Of a stretch of 64,000 nt of DNA, positions 16,420-28,300 are shown piece after piece; the first letter of the stretch is position 1; each line of letters starts with the position of its first letter. This stretch comes from Litoribrevibacter albus (lineage in GTDB: Bacteria > Pseudomonadota > Gammaproteobacteria > Pseudomonadales > Litoribrevibacteraceae). The stretch is from the NCBI RefSeq assembly GCF_030159995.1, contig NZ_BSNM01000002.1, positions 124,001-188,000 on the forward strand, written 5' to 3'. The position numbers and the translations under genes were made by a program. A model generated the notes under the pieces. It saw nothing but the letters and a program-made list of their open reading frames with translations, searched no databases and was not told the origin of the DNA.

Positions 16420-16824
16420 ATGGCGTCTGAAAATAACGAATTACGCAAAGCGGGCTTAAAAGTAACGTTACCACGAGTGAAAATCCTTCAGATTTTAGAA
16501 GGATCAGGTAGCCGCCATATGAGCGCAGAAGATGTTTATAAGTCTTTGATTGAAGCAGGAGAAGATGTTGGGTTGGCAACGGTTTATCGCGTGTTAACTC
16601 AATTTGAGTCAGCAGGTTTAGTGGTGCGTCATAACTTTGATGGTGGTCATGCTGTGTTTGAATTGGCCAAAGGTGAGCACCACGATCACATGGTTAACCT
16701 TGAGAGTGGTGAAGTGGTTGAGTTTTTCAATGAAGATATTGAAAAGCTACAGCATGAAATTGCTGAGAAGCATGGCTTTGAGTTGATCGATCACAGCTTG
16801 GTACTTTATGTTCGTAAGAAATAG
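16420..16824 (+). CDS. fur: Ferric uptake regulator Fur
   Basis: 134-residue iron-sensing repressor. The winged helix (LRKAGLKVTLPRVKIL through ATVYRVLTQFESAGLV) and the metal site HHDHMVNLESGEVVEF are clear. The protein contains no cysteine: the CxxC pair of E. coli Fur is absent and the sequence around HHDH follows the Pseudomonas pattern, so a structural Cys-zinc site is not used. It would repress iron-uptake genes when Fe(II) is bound; one candidate target promoter in this window is that of the rimK-like operon. Confidence 0.96.
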   Translation: MASENNELRKAGLKVTLPRVKILQILEGSGSRHMSAEDVYKSLIEAGEDVGLATVYRVLTQFESAGLVVRHNFDGGHAVFELAKGEHHDHMVNLESGEVVEFFNEDIEKLQHEIAEKHGFELIDHSLVLYVRKK

Positions 16825-16844
16825 TATCTGGTAGCTAGAATGCT

Positions 16845-16877
16845 AAAAAGCCGCATCTCATCAGATGCGGCTTTTTT
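16845..16877. terminator. Bidirectional terminator between fur and recN
   Basis: Stem AAAAGCCGCATCT/AGATGCGGCTTTT with a 4-base loop and T-run, between convergent fur and recN. Confidence 0.9.
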
Positions 16878-16918
16878 ATGGGATGTGCTATTTGTATTGG
16901 TCAGAATTGGTAGCTTAG

Positions 16919-18589
16919 TTACACCAGCATTTCTTCAGCAAGTTGTAATGTGGCGTCTGTCATTTGTTGTCCGCCCATCATTCTGGCAATTTCCTTGATT
17001 CTTCCTTCTCTGTTCAACGGCAGCATTTGCGTTGAAGTGGCTTCGTTGGTCAATGTTTTGCTGGCTTTAAGGTGTTGGTCGCCTTGAGCTGCAACTTGAG
17101 CTTGGTGTGTAACAGAAATAACCTGTCCGTTGCTACCAATGGTTTTAAGTAATTCGCCAACAATTTCGGCGGTCGCACCACCAATTCCTACATCAACTTC
17201 GTCAAAAACAAGGGTTGGTATCTGGCTTCTTGACGCGTTGACGACTTGAATGGCAAGACTTATTCGAGAAAGCTCACCGCCCGAAGCAACTTTTGCTAGG
17301 GATTGATAAGGCTGGCCCGGGTTTGAACTGACTTCAAACTCTACATAATCCATGCCGGCTGAGGAGGCTTTGTTTTCCTCCAATGCATCAATTCTTGTTT
17401 TGAACTTACAGTGGTTCATCCCTAAGCGAGCTAGTTGGGTTGTGATGCATTGATCAAATTCTTGTGCGGCCGAAACTCTCAAGTCGTGAAGCTCAGTTGC
17501 CAGTGACAGGTAGAGTGATCTGGTTTCTGTCTCTCTGGCTTGAAGGGTTTCCAGTGACAGATCGCTCTCTAGCAGTTGGCTTAATTCTTCTGCAACCTGC
17601 TGATGAACAGAGGGAATTTCATCGGGATTGATTCTGTGCTTTCGTGCCAGATCATGAATGTCGGTAAGTCGTTGGTTTAAAATGCTTAACTGTTCCGGAT
17701 TTATTTCCAGTGTTTCATGGTAGCTAAGTACTTCATTGGATGCTTCTTCAATATTGATTAACGCCTGAGCGTACAGCTCTTTTGCTGAAACAAGGCTTGG
17801 GTGTTGATCGTCGATATGGTCAGTCAGGCTTGAAATCTGTCGAAGTAAATCTCTGGCGCTTGTGGAGGCTGGGCCACTTTCACCGTTGGTTAATTCATAG
17901 ACTTGATAGCTTTGTTGCTTGAGCTCTTCCGCTTGGGATAAACGGTGGTGTTCCTGTTCTATCTGCTCTAATTCTCCTTCTTGAAGGTTTAAAGTATCGA
18001 GTTCTTCGAGCTGATAGGTTAAGAGTTGCTTCTTGTCATTGAGTTCGTCTTGTTGACTGGCTAGCTGATCCAGTTGTTTTTTCGTCGCTTGCCACTGTTT
18101 AAATGCTTGTTGCGTTTCAAGTAAATGCGACTTATGAGCACCGAAGTTATCAAGCATATGAATATGTGCGTGTGCTTGCATTAATGTTTGATGGGCGTGT
18201 TGGCTGTGTATTTCTACCAGTTGTTCGCCAAGGGTTCTTAGCTTGCTGATAGGACTGGGGCGGCCATTAATGTAGCCTCGGGAACGTCCTTCTTTCGTGA
18301 TGACGCGACGAATGACACATTGGTCTTCATCATCAAGATCTTCTTGAATGAGCCATTGTTGGACTTCAGGGAGATGATGGATATCAAAACAGGCTGATAT
18401 TTCTGCTTTTTCTGCGCCGTATTTTACAACTCCTGAATCCGCTCGATCACCAGAGGCCATACAGAGTGCATCAAGCATGATTGATTTACCTGCGCCTGTT
18501 TCACCGGTAATTACGGTGAGCCCGTTTTCAAGTTGTAGTTCAATGTGATCTGCGATAGCGAAGTTGTGTACAGACAGGGATTGAAGCAT
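16919..18589 (-). CDS. recN: DNA repair protein RecN
   Basis: 556-residue SMC-like ATPase acting in double-strand break repair. The Walker A is in ITGETGAGKSIMLDA, the signature motif in KVASGGELSRISLAIQ and the Walker B in PTLVFDEVDVGIGG. A long coiled coil (about residues 150-380) separates the two ATPase halves. Length is normal. It is monocistronic, with LexA-like sequence upstream (18615-18663), consistent with SOS induction as in E. coli recN. Confidence 0.97.
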   Translation of the reverse strand: MLQSLSVHNFAIADHIELQLENGLTVITGETGAGKSIMLDALCMASGDRADSGVVKYGAEKAEISACFDIHHLPEVQQWLIQEDLDDEDQCVIRRVITKEGRSRGYINGRPSPISKLRTLGEQLVEIHSQHAHQTLMQAHAHIHMLDNFGAHKSHLLETQQAFKQWQATKKQLDQLASQQDELNDKKQLLTYQLEELDTLNLQEGELEQIEQEHHRLSQAEELKQQSYQVYELTNGESGPASTSARDLLRQISSLTDHIDDQHPSLVSAKELYAQALINIEEASNEVLSYHETLEINPEQLSILNQRLTDIHDLARKHRINPDEIPSVHQQVAEELSQLLESDLSLETLQARETETRSLYLSLATELHDLRVSAAQEFDQCITTQLARLGMNHCKFKTRIDALEENKASSAGMDYVEFEVSSNPGQPYQSLAKVASGGELSRISLAIQVVNASRSQIPTLVFDEVDVGIGGATAEIVGELLKTIGSNGQVISVTHQAQVAAQGDQHLKASKTLTNEATSTQMLPLNREGRIKEIARMMGGQQMTDATLQLAEEMLV

Positions 18590-18614
18590 GGCTTTGGCCT
18601 CATAATTATCATTT

Positions 18615-18663
18615 CTGGTTATTTATACAGTAAAAATACTGTATATCAAGTGTTTTTGTACAG
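18615..18663 (-). promoter_or_regulatory. LexA-like operator region of recN
   Basis: On the minus strand CTGT-ATAAATAA-CCAG (18615-18630) matches the LexA consensus CTGT-N8-ACAG except for one base. A second, weaker half-matching box overlaps 18648-18663 (CTGT-ACAAAAAC-ACTT). Repeated TACTGT/ACAGTA elements fill the space between. A pair of boxes before recN fits the SOS pattern. Confidence 0.65.
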
Positions 18664-18743
18664 TATTTGTTCTGTTTTTTAAGCAAGTGTTGGGGTGAGT
18701 AAGGTGTTTTAGAAGAAAAAATGGCTTTTTCTTTGATGAAAGC

Positions 18744-18770
18744 TTGAACTTTTTCAATTCATCCTTATTA
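18744..18770 (+). promoter_or_regulatory. Sigma-32-type heat-shock promoter of grpE
   Basis: CTTGAA, with TTGAA at 18744-18748, then 14 bases, then CCTTATTAAG from 18763. The same spacing and the same -10 decamer precede dnaK. It is near the sigma-32 consensus (CTTGAA and CCCCATnT) and about 56 bases before the grpE ATG. Confidence 0.7.
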
Positions 18771-18825
18771 AGCGAGTAATTCAAATTTTGATAGAACGAA
18801 TAAATCTTTGTTGGAGTGATAACTG

Positions 18826-19437
18826 ATGTCTCAAGTGGATCAGCCAGAAGAACAGTTGAATGAAACAGTGAATGAGTCCGTTGAATCTATTGATTCAACT
18901 GAAGAGCAGCTAGTAGCAGATGCAGAACAGGTCGATGTAGCTGCGCTACAAGCTGAATTGGAACAAGCAAAAGCTGAGTTGGCTGAAGTACGGGATGCAT
19001 CTTTGCGTGTTCAGGCGGAAATGCAGAATGTACGTCGCCGAGCAGAACAGGATGTGGAAAAGGCTCATAAGTTTGGCATCGAAAAGATGGCAAAAGAGTT
19101 GTTGGACGTTGCTGATAACCTGGATCGTGCACTTCAGGCATCTGAATCAGAGAAAGATCAAGAAGTGATCAAACCTCTGTTTGAAGGTGTTGCGATGACT
19201 CGCGATGGTCTGGCTCAAATGATGGCTAAGTTTAAGATCGAAGCTGTTGATCCTATGGGTGAGTCTTTTAATCCGGAATTGCATCAGGCGATGTCTATGA
19301 TTGAGCAGCCGGATGTGGCTGCTAATACAGTCATTGCTGTTATGCAGAAGGGATATACCTTGAGTGATCGTCTTCTTCGTCCGGCGATGGTTGTGGTAGC
19401 CAAAGGTGGTAAACCACAGGTGGATACGGAAGCTTAA
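18826..19437 (+). CDS. grpE: Nucleotide exchange factor GrpE
   Basis: 203-residue DnaK co-chaperone that speeds ADP release. The N-terminal about 60 residues are acidic and coiled-coil-prone; the dimer helix (ASLRVQAEMQNVRRRAEQDV) leads to the C-terminal beta-wing domain (FNPELHQAMSMIEQPD, GYTLSDRLLRPAMVVVAK). Preceded by a sigma-32-type promoter and the ribosome site GGAG. It is the first of the grpE-dnaK-dnaJ cluster, with its own heat-shock promoter, as is dnaK. Confidence 0.97.
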   Translation: MSQVDQPEEQLNETVNESVESIDSTEEQLVADAEQVDVAALQAELEQAKAELAEVRDASLRVQAEMQNVRRRAEQDVEKAHKFGIEKMAKELLDVADNLDRALQASESEKDQEVIKPLFEGVAMTRDGLAQMMAKFKIEAVDPMGESFNPELHQAMSMIEQPDVAANTVIAVMQKGYTLSDRLLRPAMVVVAKGGKPQVDTEA

Positions 19438-19476
19438 TTTCTCTTCAAAAATGGTGAAATTTTTACTTTTTAAGGG

Positions 19477-19505
19477 TTGAAACGCAGAAAAGCGTCCTTA
19501 TTAAG
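19477..19505 (+). promoter_or_regulatory. Sigma-32-type heat-shock promoter of dnaK
   Basis: TTGAA (19477-19481), 14 bases, then CCTTATTAAG (19496-19505), identical in spacing and -10 sequence to the grpE promoter. It lies about 60 bases before the dnaK ATG, in the gap after grpE. Confidence 0.72.
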
Positions 19506-19566
19506 TTAGCAAGCAAAGAATTATGACCGATAGACGGTCACAGTAAGAATTACGGAGTTAAAAGCT

Positions 19567-21489
19567 ATGGGTAAAGTTATCGGTATTGACTTGGGTACTA
19601 CCAACTCATGTGTGGCTGTTCTAGATGGTGAAGCACCAAAAGTTCTAGAAAACGCTGAAGGCGGTCGTACTACACCATCAATCATTGCATACACTGAGGA
19701 TGGTGAAATTTTGGTAGGTCAGTCGGCTAAGCGTCAGGCTGTTACAAACCCTGATAACACATTGTATGGTGTTAAGCGTCTTATCGGTCGTAAGTTTGAT
19801 GAGAAGGCTCTTCAGGATACGCTTAAGCATTTCGCGTTTAAAGTTGAGAAAGCGGACAACGGTGATGCTTGGGTAAACGTTAAAGGTGAGAAGAAAGCAC
19901 CACCTCAAATTTCTGCAGAAGTTCTTAAGAAAATGAAGAAAACTGCAGAAGACTTCTTGGGTGAGCCAGTCACTGAAGCGGTAATCACTGTTCCTGCATA
20001 TTTCAATGACTCTCAGCGTCAGGCTACGAAAGATGCTGGTCGTATTGCTGGTCTTGAAGTAAAACGTATCATCAACGAGCCAACTGCTGCAGCTCTAGCC
20101 TATGGTATGGACAAGAAGCGCGGTGACTCTGTAATCGCGGTTTATGACTTGGGTGGTGGTACGTTCGATATCTCCATTATTGAGATTGCTGAGGTTGATG
20201 GCGAGCACCAGTTTGAAGTGTTGGCGACCAACGGTAACACTGCACTGGGTGGTGAAGACTTTGATGAGCGCTTGATTGAGTATTTGGCTGCAGAGTTTAA
20301 GAAAGACACTGGTATTGATCTTCATAATGATCCACTAGCTGTTCAGCGTCTTAAAGAAGCGGCTGAGAAGGCAAAAGTTGAGTTGTCTAGCAGTCAGCAG
20401 ACAGATGTTAACTTGCCATACATCACTGCAGATGCAACAGGTCCTAAGCACCTTAATGTAAAAGTAACTCGTGCGAAACTTGAGTCTTTGGTTGAAGATC
20501 TGGTTAAAGAAACAATCGAGCCAGTTCGTATCGCATTGCAAGATGCTGGTCTTAAAACATCAGAGATCGATGATGTGATCCTGGTTGGTGGTCAGACTCG
20601 TATGCCAATGGTTCAACAGGCGGTAACTGAATTCTTCGGTAAAGAGCCTCGTAAAGATGTGAACCCAGACGAAGCGGTTGCAGTAGGTGCATCAATTCAG
20701 GGTGGTGTTCTTTCTGGTCACGTTAAAGACGTACTTCTTTTGGATGTAACGCCTCTAACGCTTGGTATCGAAACCATGGGTGGTGTATCAACGCCATTGA
20801 TTGAGAAAAATACTACGATCCCAACGCGTAAGTCTCAGGTGTTCTCGACTGCGGAAGATAATCAGTCAGCGGTAACGATTCATGTTCTTCAGGGTGAGCG
20901 TAAGCAAGCGTCTTTGAACAAGTCTCTAGGTCGTTTCGACTTGGCAGACATTCCACCGTCGGCTCGTGGTATTCCTCAGATTGAGGTGACATTCGATATT
21001 GATGCGAACGGTATCTTGAATGTATCGGCGAAAGACAAGGCGACTGGTAAAGAACAGTCCATCGTGATTAAAGCCTCTTCTGGTCTTTCTGATGATGAGA
21101 TCGATGCAATGGTTCAGGACGCTGAGTCTCACGCAGAAGAAGACCGCAAGTTTGAAGAATTGGTTCAAACACGTAACACCGCAGACGGTCTTGTTCACGC
21201 TTCTCGTAAAATGATCGATGAAGCGGGTGATAAGGCGACAGCTGATGAGAAAGAAGCTATCGAAAAAGCCATCTCTGAATTAGAAGAAGCAGTTAAAAAT
21301 ACTGAATCTACTAAAGAAGATTTGGACGCTAAGATCGAAGCGCTATCTCAAGTGTCTCAGGGTTTGACTCAGAAGATGTATGCTGAGCAAGCACAAGCTG
21401 CGGAAGGTCAGCCAGAAGCAGATGATGCAGCGGCAGGCGATGATGTTGTAGATGCTGAGTTCGAAGAAGTAAAAGACGACAAGAAGTAA
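19567..21489 (+). CDS. dnaK: Chaperone protein DnaK (Hsp70)
   Basis: 640-residue Hsp70. The ATPase domain shows [13 protein letters not shown] at the N-terminus, [33 protein letters not shown] and [13 protein letters not shown]. The substrate domain begins at [17 protein letters not shown], and the lid ends in the acidic EEVKDDKK tail. It binds unfolded segments with DnaJ and GrpE, both encoded alongside. Codon use is restricted, as in highly expressed genes. Confidence 0.99.
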   Translation: MGKVIGIDLGTTNSCVAVLDGEAPKVLENAEGGRTTPSIIAYTEDGEILVGQSAKRQAVTNPDNTLYGVKRLIGRKFDEKALQDTLKHFAFKVEKADNGDAWVNVKGEKKAPPQISAEVLKKMKKTAEDFLGEPVTEAVITVPAYFNDSQRQATKDAGRIAGLEVKRIINEPTAAALAYGMDKKRGDSVIAVYDLGGGTFDISIIEIAEVDGEHQFEVLATNGNTALGGEDFDERLIEYLAAEFKKDTGIDLHNDPLAVQRLKEAAEKAKVELSSSQQTDVNLPYITADATGPKHLNVKVTRAKLESLVEDLVKETIEPVRIALQDAGLKTSEIDDVILVGGQTRMPMVQQAVTEFFGKEPRKDVNPDEAVAVGASIQGGVLSGHVKDVLLLDVTPLTLGIETMGGVSTPLIEKNTTIPTRKSQVFSTAEDNQSAVTIHVLQGERKQASLNKSLGRFDLADIPPSARGIPQIEVTFDIDANGILNVSAKDKATGKEQSIVIKASSGLSDDEIDAMVQDAESHAEEDRKFEELVQTRNTADGLVHASRKMIDEAGDKATADEKEAIEKAISELEEAVKNTESTKEDLDAKIEALSQVSQGLTQKMYAEQAQAAEGQPEADDAAAGDDVVDAEFEEVKDDKK

Positions 21490-21501
21490 TTCTTGATCGA
21501 T

Positions 21502-21564
21502 AAAAGCCTGCCAAGCTCTGAGTTTGATATATTTTATCAAATGGGGGAGTTCGGCGGGCTTTTT
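21502..21564 (+). terminator. Probable terminator after dnaK
   Basis: AAAAGCCTGCC (21502-21512) pairs with GGCGGGCTTTT (21553-21563), and a smaller TTGATA/TATCAA hairpin sits inside the loop; a T-run follows. dnaJ may therefore be partly uncoupled from dnaK. Confidence 0.7.
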
Positions 21565-21674
21565 CGTAGGTTGGTTTGTTTAAGAGAGTGACCTGCAGAA
21601 ATATGGGCCTGAAAAGGTGTGTTCTGCGTTTGTTTATAGGTTATCGAAACTCGTTACATAGGTAAGTTAGGGTT

Positions 21675-22814
21675 ATGTCGAAGCGAGATTATTACGAGGT
21701 TTTGGGTGTTTCTAAGGATGTGTCAGAGCGTGACCTGAAGAAAGCCTTTCGCCGTATGGCGATGAAGTACCATCCGGATAAAAACCCGGATGATGCGGAA
21801 GCAGAATCCAAGTTTAAAGAAGTTAACGAGGCATATGAGGTATTGTCTAACGCCGAGAAGCGTCAGGCGTATGATCGTTTTGGGCATGCCGGTGTGGATC
21901 CAAGCCAAGGTGGCGGTGGATTTGGTGGTGGCGGTGCCAACTTCAGTGATATCTTTGGGGATGTATTTGGTGACATCTTTGGTGGTGCTGGAGGTGGCGG
22001 TGGTCGTACACGTGCTCGCCGTGGTGCTGATTTGCGTTATCCGCTGGATCTTGACCTGGAAGAAGCGGTTCGTGGTGTCACAAAAGAAATTAAGATTCGC
22101 ACTCAGGTAAATTGTAAAACCTGTGACGGTTCTGGGGCTAAGAAAGGCTCGACGCCGGAAACTTGTGGTACCTGTAAGGGTGCTGGTCAAGTTCGTATGT
22201 CGCAAGGTTTCTTCTCGATTCAGCAAACCTGTCCTTCATGTCATGGTTCTGGTCAGATCATTAAAGATCCATGCGGTGACTGTCATGGTCAGGGTGTAAC
22301 GCAGGAAACCAAAACCTTATCGGTTAAAATCCCGGCGGGCGTGGATACGGGAGATCGTATTCGTCTTGCGGGTGAAGGTGAAGCGGGAACTCATGGTGGG
22401 CCAGCGGGTGATTTGTATGTTCAGGTAGAAGTGCGTGAACACCCAATCTTCCAACGTGATGGTCGTCATTTATACTGTGATGTTCCGATTAGCTTTACTG
22501 ATGCAGCCTTGGGTGGTGAGCTTGAAGTTCCAACTCTGGATGGTCGAGTAAAACTGAAGATTCCGGCAGAAACTCAAACCGGCAAACTGTTCCGCTTGCG
22601 TGGAAAAGGTGTGAGTTCTGTTCGTGGTGGTGGGCCAGGTGACTTGATGTGTCGTGTGGTGGTTGAAACGCCAGTGAATTTAACCAAGCGTCAGAAGGAG
22701 CTGTTAGAAGAGTTTCAGCAGACCTTGGATGGCGATGATGGTAAGGATCAGTCGCCACAAAAGAGCTCTTGGTTTGAGGGTGTGAAGAATTTCTTCGAAG
22801 ATATGAAGTTCTAA
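21675..22814 (+). CDS. dnaJ: Chaperone protein DnaJ (Hsp40)
   Basis: 379-residue DnaJ. The J-domain (residues 1-70) carries the HPD motif in [11 protein letters not shown] Gly/Phe-rich linker (about 75-115) follows, then four CxxCxGxG zinc repeats ([46 protein letters not shown]) and the C-terminal substrate-binding and dimerisation domains. It stimulates DnaK ATPase and delivers clients. No sigma-32-like promoter is seen directly before it, so read-through from dnaK is likely despite the hairpin between them. Confidence 0.98.
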   Translation: MSKRDYYEVLGVSKDVSERDLKKAFRRMAMKYHPDKNPDDAEAESKFKEVNEAYEVLSNAEKRQAYDRFGHAGVDPSQGGGGFGGGGANFSDIFGDVFGDIFGGAGGGGGRTRARRGADLRYPLDLDLEEAVRGVTKEIKIRTQVNCKTCDGSGAKKGSTPETCGTCKGAGQVRMSQGFFSIQQTCPSCHGSGQIIKDPCGDCHGQGVTQETKTLSVKIPAGVDTGDRIRLAGEGEAGTHGGPAGDLYVQVEVREHPIFQRDGRHLYCDVPISFTDAALGGELEVPTLDGRVKLKIPAETQTGKLFRLRGKGVSSVRGGGPGDLMCRVVVETPVNLTKRQKELLEEFQQTLDGDDGKDQSPQKSSWFEGVKNFFEDMKF

Positions 22815-22836
22815 ATTTGCGTCCCAAGAAACATTA

Positions 22837-22866
22837 AACGCTGACCTTCGGGTTGGCGTTTTTGTT
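22837..22866 (+). terminator. Terminator after dnaJ
   Basis: AACGCTGACC and GGTTGGCGTT pair around a TTCG tetraloop, with a following T-rich tail; it closes the chaperone unit before dapB. Confidence 0.8.
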
Positions 22867-22949
22867 TCTGAAGCGTATATGTGTTGTCGAGAATGTGTTG
22901 GTTTTGTTTTAGAATGCTGCGCATTGCACATGTTTGGATTGAACTATAA

Positions 22950-23771
<822 letters not shown>

Positions 23772-23811
23772 TTGAGTTAAAAGTAATCTTTTAAAAAGCT
23801 GAAAAATCTTA

Positions 23812-23840
23812 ATGACATAGTTGGAGTAATTGCGTAAAAT
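23812..23840 (+). promoter_or_regulatory. Strong sigma-70 promoter of the carAB leader
   Basis: ATGACA (23812-23817), exactly 17 bases, TAAAAT (23835-23840). Each hexamer matches consensus at five of six positions. Transcription would start near 23847, about 225 bases before carA. Confidence 0.7.
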
Positions 23841-23904
23841 GCGCCAAATTTTGGGCGGGTGAAATTAACTCACTGTCATTCTTGATAGAAGGCCGGAAAA
23901 GAAT

Positions 23905-23940
23905 ATGTATAAAAAGCGAGATAGAGCAAACGCGATTTAA
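23905..23940 (+). CDS. Candidate carA leader peptide MYKKRDRANAI
   Basis: An 11-codon frame that begins 7 bases after GGAAAAG and covers the entire first arm of the following terminator hairpin, with TAA in the hairpin loop. Its two arginine codons are CGA and AGA, which are rare in E. coli. In ribosome-coupled attenuation (pyrBI is the model) a translating ribosome would cover the first arm and allow read-through into carA. This is an inference from layout only; no expression evidence is available. Confidence 0.45.
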   Translation: MYKKRDRANAI

Positions 23941-23966
23941 TCGACACGCTCTATCTCGCTTTTTTG
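23912..23966 (+). terminator. Leader terminator/attenuator upstream of carA
   Basis: Perfect 16-bp stem AAAAGCGAGATAGAGC/GCTCTATCTCGCTTTT with a 20-base loop and a T-run ending near 23964. It lies between a strong promoter and carA, so it must terminate the leader, or be overcome, for carAB to be transcribed. Confidence 0.8.
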
Positions 23967-24071
23967 CGATTTACGGTTACATTTTATTCGTACCATCAAA
24001 AACTTAGTCATTCCACTCATATCCTTTGGTATGGGTCGATGTGAAGCAGCAAATTGTGCGGGGAGGTTGCA

Positions 24072-25205
24072 TTGAGTACACCAGCGATACTGGCTCTTGA
24101 AGACGGCAGTATTTTTAAAGGAATCTCTATTGGGGCTGACGGTCAGTCTACTGGAGAGGTTGTTTTTAATACTTCAATGACTGGCTATCAGGAAATTCTG
24201 ACTGACCCATCTTATGCGCGTCAAATCGTTACTCTAACGTACCCGCATATCGGTAATGTTGGCGTAAATTCAGAAGATGAAGAAGCAACAGAAATTCACT
24301 CTGCCGGTCTGGTTATTCGTGATTTACCACTGATTGCAAGTAACTGGCGTTCTGAAAAAACGTTGGATCAATATTTGCGTGATCGCGGTATTGTTGGAAT
24401 CGCGGAAATTGATACACGTCGTTTGACTCGTTTGCTTCGTGAAAAAGGTGCATTAGCAGGCTGCATCATGGCTGGTGATGATGCTTCTGAAGAAGCAGCG
24501 CTTGAAGCGGCAAAAGCCTTCCCTGGTTTGAAGGGGATGGATTTGGCGAAAGAAGTGACTGTTTCTGAGTCTTATTCATGGACAGATGGTGAGTGGGACC
24601 TGGTTGATGGCTACAAAGCCATGTCTGATGCTGAATTGCCTTACCATGTGGTGGCTTACGACTTTGGCGTGAAGCGTAATATCTTGCGTATGTTGGCTGC
24701 ACGCGGATGTCGCCTAACCGTTGTTCCGGCTAAGACTCCGGCAAGTGACGTGTTAGCTATGAACCCTGATGGTATCTTCTTATCAAATGGTCCTGGTGAC
24801 CCGGAACCATGTGATTACGCAATTGCGGCGATTAAAGAAATTCTTGAAACCGACATCCCAGTTTTTGGTATCTGTTTAGGGCACCAATTGCTATCCCTGG
24901 CGAGTGGCGCGCAAACTGTTAAAATGAAATTTGGTCACCACGGTGGAAACCACCCGGTACAAGACCTGAAAACCAAACAAGTAATGATTACCAGTCAAAA
25001 CCACGGTTTTGCTGTGGATGAGGCTTCACTTCCTGCCAATATGGAAGCGACGCATAAATCATTGTTTGATGGTTCTTTGCAAGGTGTTCGTCGCACCGAC
25101 AAACCTGCTTTCAGCTTCCAGGGTCACCCTGAAGCGAGCCCGGGGCCGCATGATATTGCTCCGTTGTTTGATCACTTCGTTGATTTGATCAAAGCAGCTA
25201 AATAA
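24072..25205 (+). CDS. carA: Carbamoyl-phosphate synthase small (glutaminase) subunit
   Basis: 377-residue glutamine-hydrolysing subunit that passes ammonia to CarB for carbamoyl phosphate, feeding arginine and pyrimidine synthesis. The class I amidotransferase domain shows [17 protein letters not shown], the nucleophile in [15 protein letters not shown] and the His/Glu pair in [16 protein letters not shown] 24072 is preferred: GGGGAGG lies 5 bases upstream and the protein then begins [11 protein letters not shown], like other CarA; an upstream TTG at 24054 lacks a ribosome site. Its leader contains a promoter, leader peptide and attenuator-like hairpin. Confidence 0.96.
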   Translation: MSTPAILALEDGSIFKGISIGADGQSTGEVVFNTSMTGYQEILTDPSYARQIVTLTYPHIGNVGVNSEDEEATEIHSAGLVIRDLPLIASNWRSEKTLDQYLRDRGIVGIAEIDTRRLTRLLREKGALAGCIMAGDDASEEAALEAAKAFPGLKGMDLAKEVTVSESYSWTDGEWDLVDGYKAMSDAELPYHVVAYDFGVKRNILRMLAARGCRLTVVPAKTPASDVLAMNPDGIFLSNGPGDPEPCDYAIAAIKEILETDIPVFGICLGHQLLSLASGAQTVKMKFGHHGGNHPVQDLKTKQVMITSQNHGFAVDEASLPANMEATHKSLFDGSLQGVRRTDKPAFSFQGHPEASPGPHDIAPLFDHFVDLIKAAK

Positions 25206-25355
25206 CCGGACTAAAACGAGTGCCTGTTTATCCGGTGCAGGCACGCATGCGAGATCCTCTTATGGATTAAAGGCTTAACTCTGAATCTTATTAATAGAGA
25301 TTCGAAAACATAGAAGTTAAGCAGGAACGAATTTTACTTTTTACGGTTTCGAGCA

Positions 25356-28300
25356 ATGCCAAAACGTACAGACATAAAATCCATTCTTATTTTAGGTGCA
25401 GGTCCAATCATTATTGGTCAGGCGTGTGAGTTTGACTATTCAGGTGCACAAGCCTGTAAAGCGCTTCGCGAAGAAGGTTACCGAGTAATTCTTGTTAACT
25501 CTAACCCTGCTACCATCATGACTGATCCAGCGATGGCTGATGCAACCTACATCGAGCCGATTCACTGGACAACAGTAGAAAAAATCATTGAAAAAGAACG
25601 TCCTGATGCACTCTTGCCAACAATGGGTGGTCAGACGGCTCTGAACTGTGCACTGGATCTTGAGCGTGAAGGTGTTTTAGAGAAGTTTGGCGTTGAAATG
25701 ATCGGTGCGAACGCCGATACCATTGATAAAGCAGAAGATCGTGACCGTTTTGATCAGGCGATGAAGAAGATTGGCCTGAAAACGCCAGAGGCCGCCATTG
25801 CTCATAGCATGGAAGAAGCCTATCAAGTGCTTGAAAAAATTGGCTTCCCTGCAATTATTCGACCTTCATTCACCATGGGTGGTACCGGTGGTGGTATCGC
25901 GTATAACCGTGAAGAGTTCCAGGAAATCTGTGAGCGCGGTTTAGATCTTTCTCCAACCTCTGAGCTTTTGATTGATAAGTCATTGATCGGTTGGAAAGAA
26001 TACGAGATGGAAGTGGTTCGTGATAAGAACGACAACTGTATCATCGTATGTTCTATCGAAAACTTTGATGCGATGGGTGTTCATACCGGCGATTCGATCA
26101 CAGTTGCACCTGCACAGACGTTGACTGATAAAGAACTACAAATCATGCGTGATGCTTCACTTGCGGTATTGCGTGAGATTGGTGTTGAAACCGGTGGTTC
26201 TAACGTGCAGTTTGGCTTGTGTCCTAAGACGGGCGAGATGGTTGTTATTGAGATGAACCCTCGTGTATCTCGTTCATCTGCACTTGCTTCTAAAGCGACA
26301 GGTTTCCCGATTGCTAAGATTGCAGCCAAATTGGCTGTAGGTTACACCTTGGATGAACTTCAGAACGATATTACCGGTGGTGCAACGCCTGCGTCTTTCG
26401 AGCCTTCAATCGATTATGTAGTTACCAAAATTCCTCGCTTTACTTTTGAAAAATTCCCTCAAGCGAATGACCGTTTGACGACTCAGATGAAGTCGGTGGG
26501 TGAAGTAATGGCGATTGGCCGTTCTTTCCAAGAGTCAATGCAAAAAGCATTGCGTGGTCTTGAAGTAGGTTCGTGTGGTTTCGATGAAATTTTGGATTTC
26601 ACCCAGGAAGACGCAAAAGATACTCTGATTCATGAGCTTAAATCACCAGGTGCTGAGCGTGCTTGGTATGTGGGTGATGCTTTCCGTTCTGGCATGTCAG
26701 TGGATGAAGTTTATAAGCTATCTGGAATTGATCCATGGTATCTGGTTCAGATCGAAGAGCTTATTAACCTAGAGAACGAATTGAAATCTCTAGGTTTGTC
26801 AGACCTGACTGCAGAGAAGATGTTTAAGCTAAAACGCAAAGGTTTCTCTGATACGCGTTTGGCACAATTGCTGGCGGTGTCTGAAAAATCACTTCGTAAG
26901 CATCGTCAGGAGCTAGGTATTCGTCCTGTGTATAAGCGCGTTGACACCTGTGCGGCTGAATTTGCTTCTGATACTGCCTATATGTACTCAACCTATGAGG
27001 AAGAGTGCGAAGCGAATCCGTCTGATAAAGATAAGATCATGGTATTGGGCGGTGGTCCAAACCGTATTGGTCAAGGTATTGAATTCGACTACTGCTGTGT
27101 TCATGCTGCGTTAGCGATGCGTGATGATGGTTACGAAACCATTATGGTGAACTGTAATCCTGAAACAGTATCAACGGACTACGACACTTCTGATCGTTTA
27201 TTCTTCGAACCAGTAACCCTTGAAGATGTACTTGAGATTGTTGATCTTGAGAAGCCTAAAGGTGTAATCGTTCAATTCGGTGGTCAAACGCCTTTGAAAT
27301 TGGCGCGTGAGTTGGAAGCGGCTGGTGTGCCGATTATTGGTACAAGCCCTGAAGCGATTGACCGTGCTGAAGACCGTGAGCGTTTCCAGCAAATGGTTCA
27401 GCGTTTGGATATCAAACAGCCACCTAATACTACGGTTCGTTCTTCTGAAGAAGCGGTTAAAGCGGCTGATGAAATTGGTTATCCATTGGTTGTTCGTCCA
27501 TCCTATGTATTGGGTGGTCGTGCAATGGAAATTGTATACAGTGAAACTGAGCTAAGCCGTTACATGCGTGAAGCGGTAAGTGTTTCTAATGAGTCGCCGG
27601 TATTGTTGGATCACTTCTTGAATTGTGCAATTGAAGTGGATATTGATGCAGTTTCCGACGGTAAAGAAGTGGTTATCGGTGCGATCATGCAGCACATTGA
27701 GCAGGCAGGTGTTCACTCTGGTGACTCGGCGTGTTCTTTGCCTCCTTATTCTCTACCGGCAGATGTTCAGGATGAAATGCGCGAAATGGTTAAGCGCATG
27801 GCGATTGAGCTAGGTGTTGTTGGTCTAATGAACGTTCAGTTGGCATACCAAGATGGTGAGATCTATGTGATTGAGGTAAACCCTCGTGCATCACGTACTG
27901 TACCATTCGTATCTAAGTGTATTGGTCGTTCGTTGGCTCAGGTTGCTGCACGTTGTATGGCGGGCGTTAGTTTGGCAGACCAGAATTTCACTTCTGAGAT
28001 TGTTCCACCCTACTACAGTGTTAAAGAAGCGATCTTCCCATTCAATAAATTCCAAGGTGTTGATCCAATTCTTGGCCCTGAAATGAAGTCGACGGGTGAA
28101 GTAATGGGTGTTGGTGATACCTTTGGTGAGGCTTTTGCTAAAGCGGTTAAAGCGGGTGGTGAATTGCTGCCAACATCTGGTAAAGCGTTCATTAGTGTTC
28201 GTGATGCGGATAAAGGTGGTGTGGTTGAGCTAGCGAAAGGCTTGCTTGCACAGGGCTTCGAATTATGTGCTACTGGTGGTACTTGTGATGTGATTCAAGA

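Noticed and set aside
19678-21198. Several 68-90 residue minus-strand frames inside dnaK
   Set aside because: Shadows of a highly biased gene; none has a ribosome site or recognised domain.
21565-21674. Heat-shock promoter before dnaJ
   Set aside because: No TTGAR-N14-CC pattern found there, unlike grpE and dnaK.
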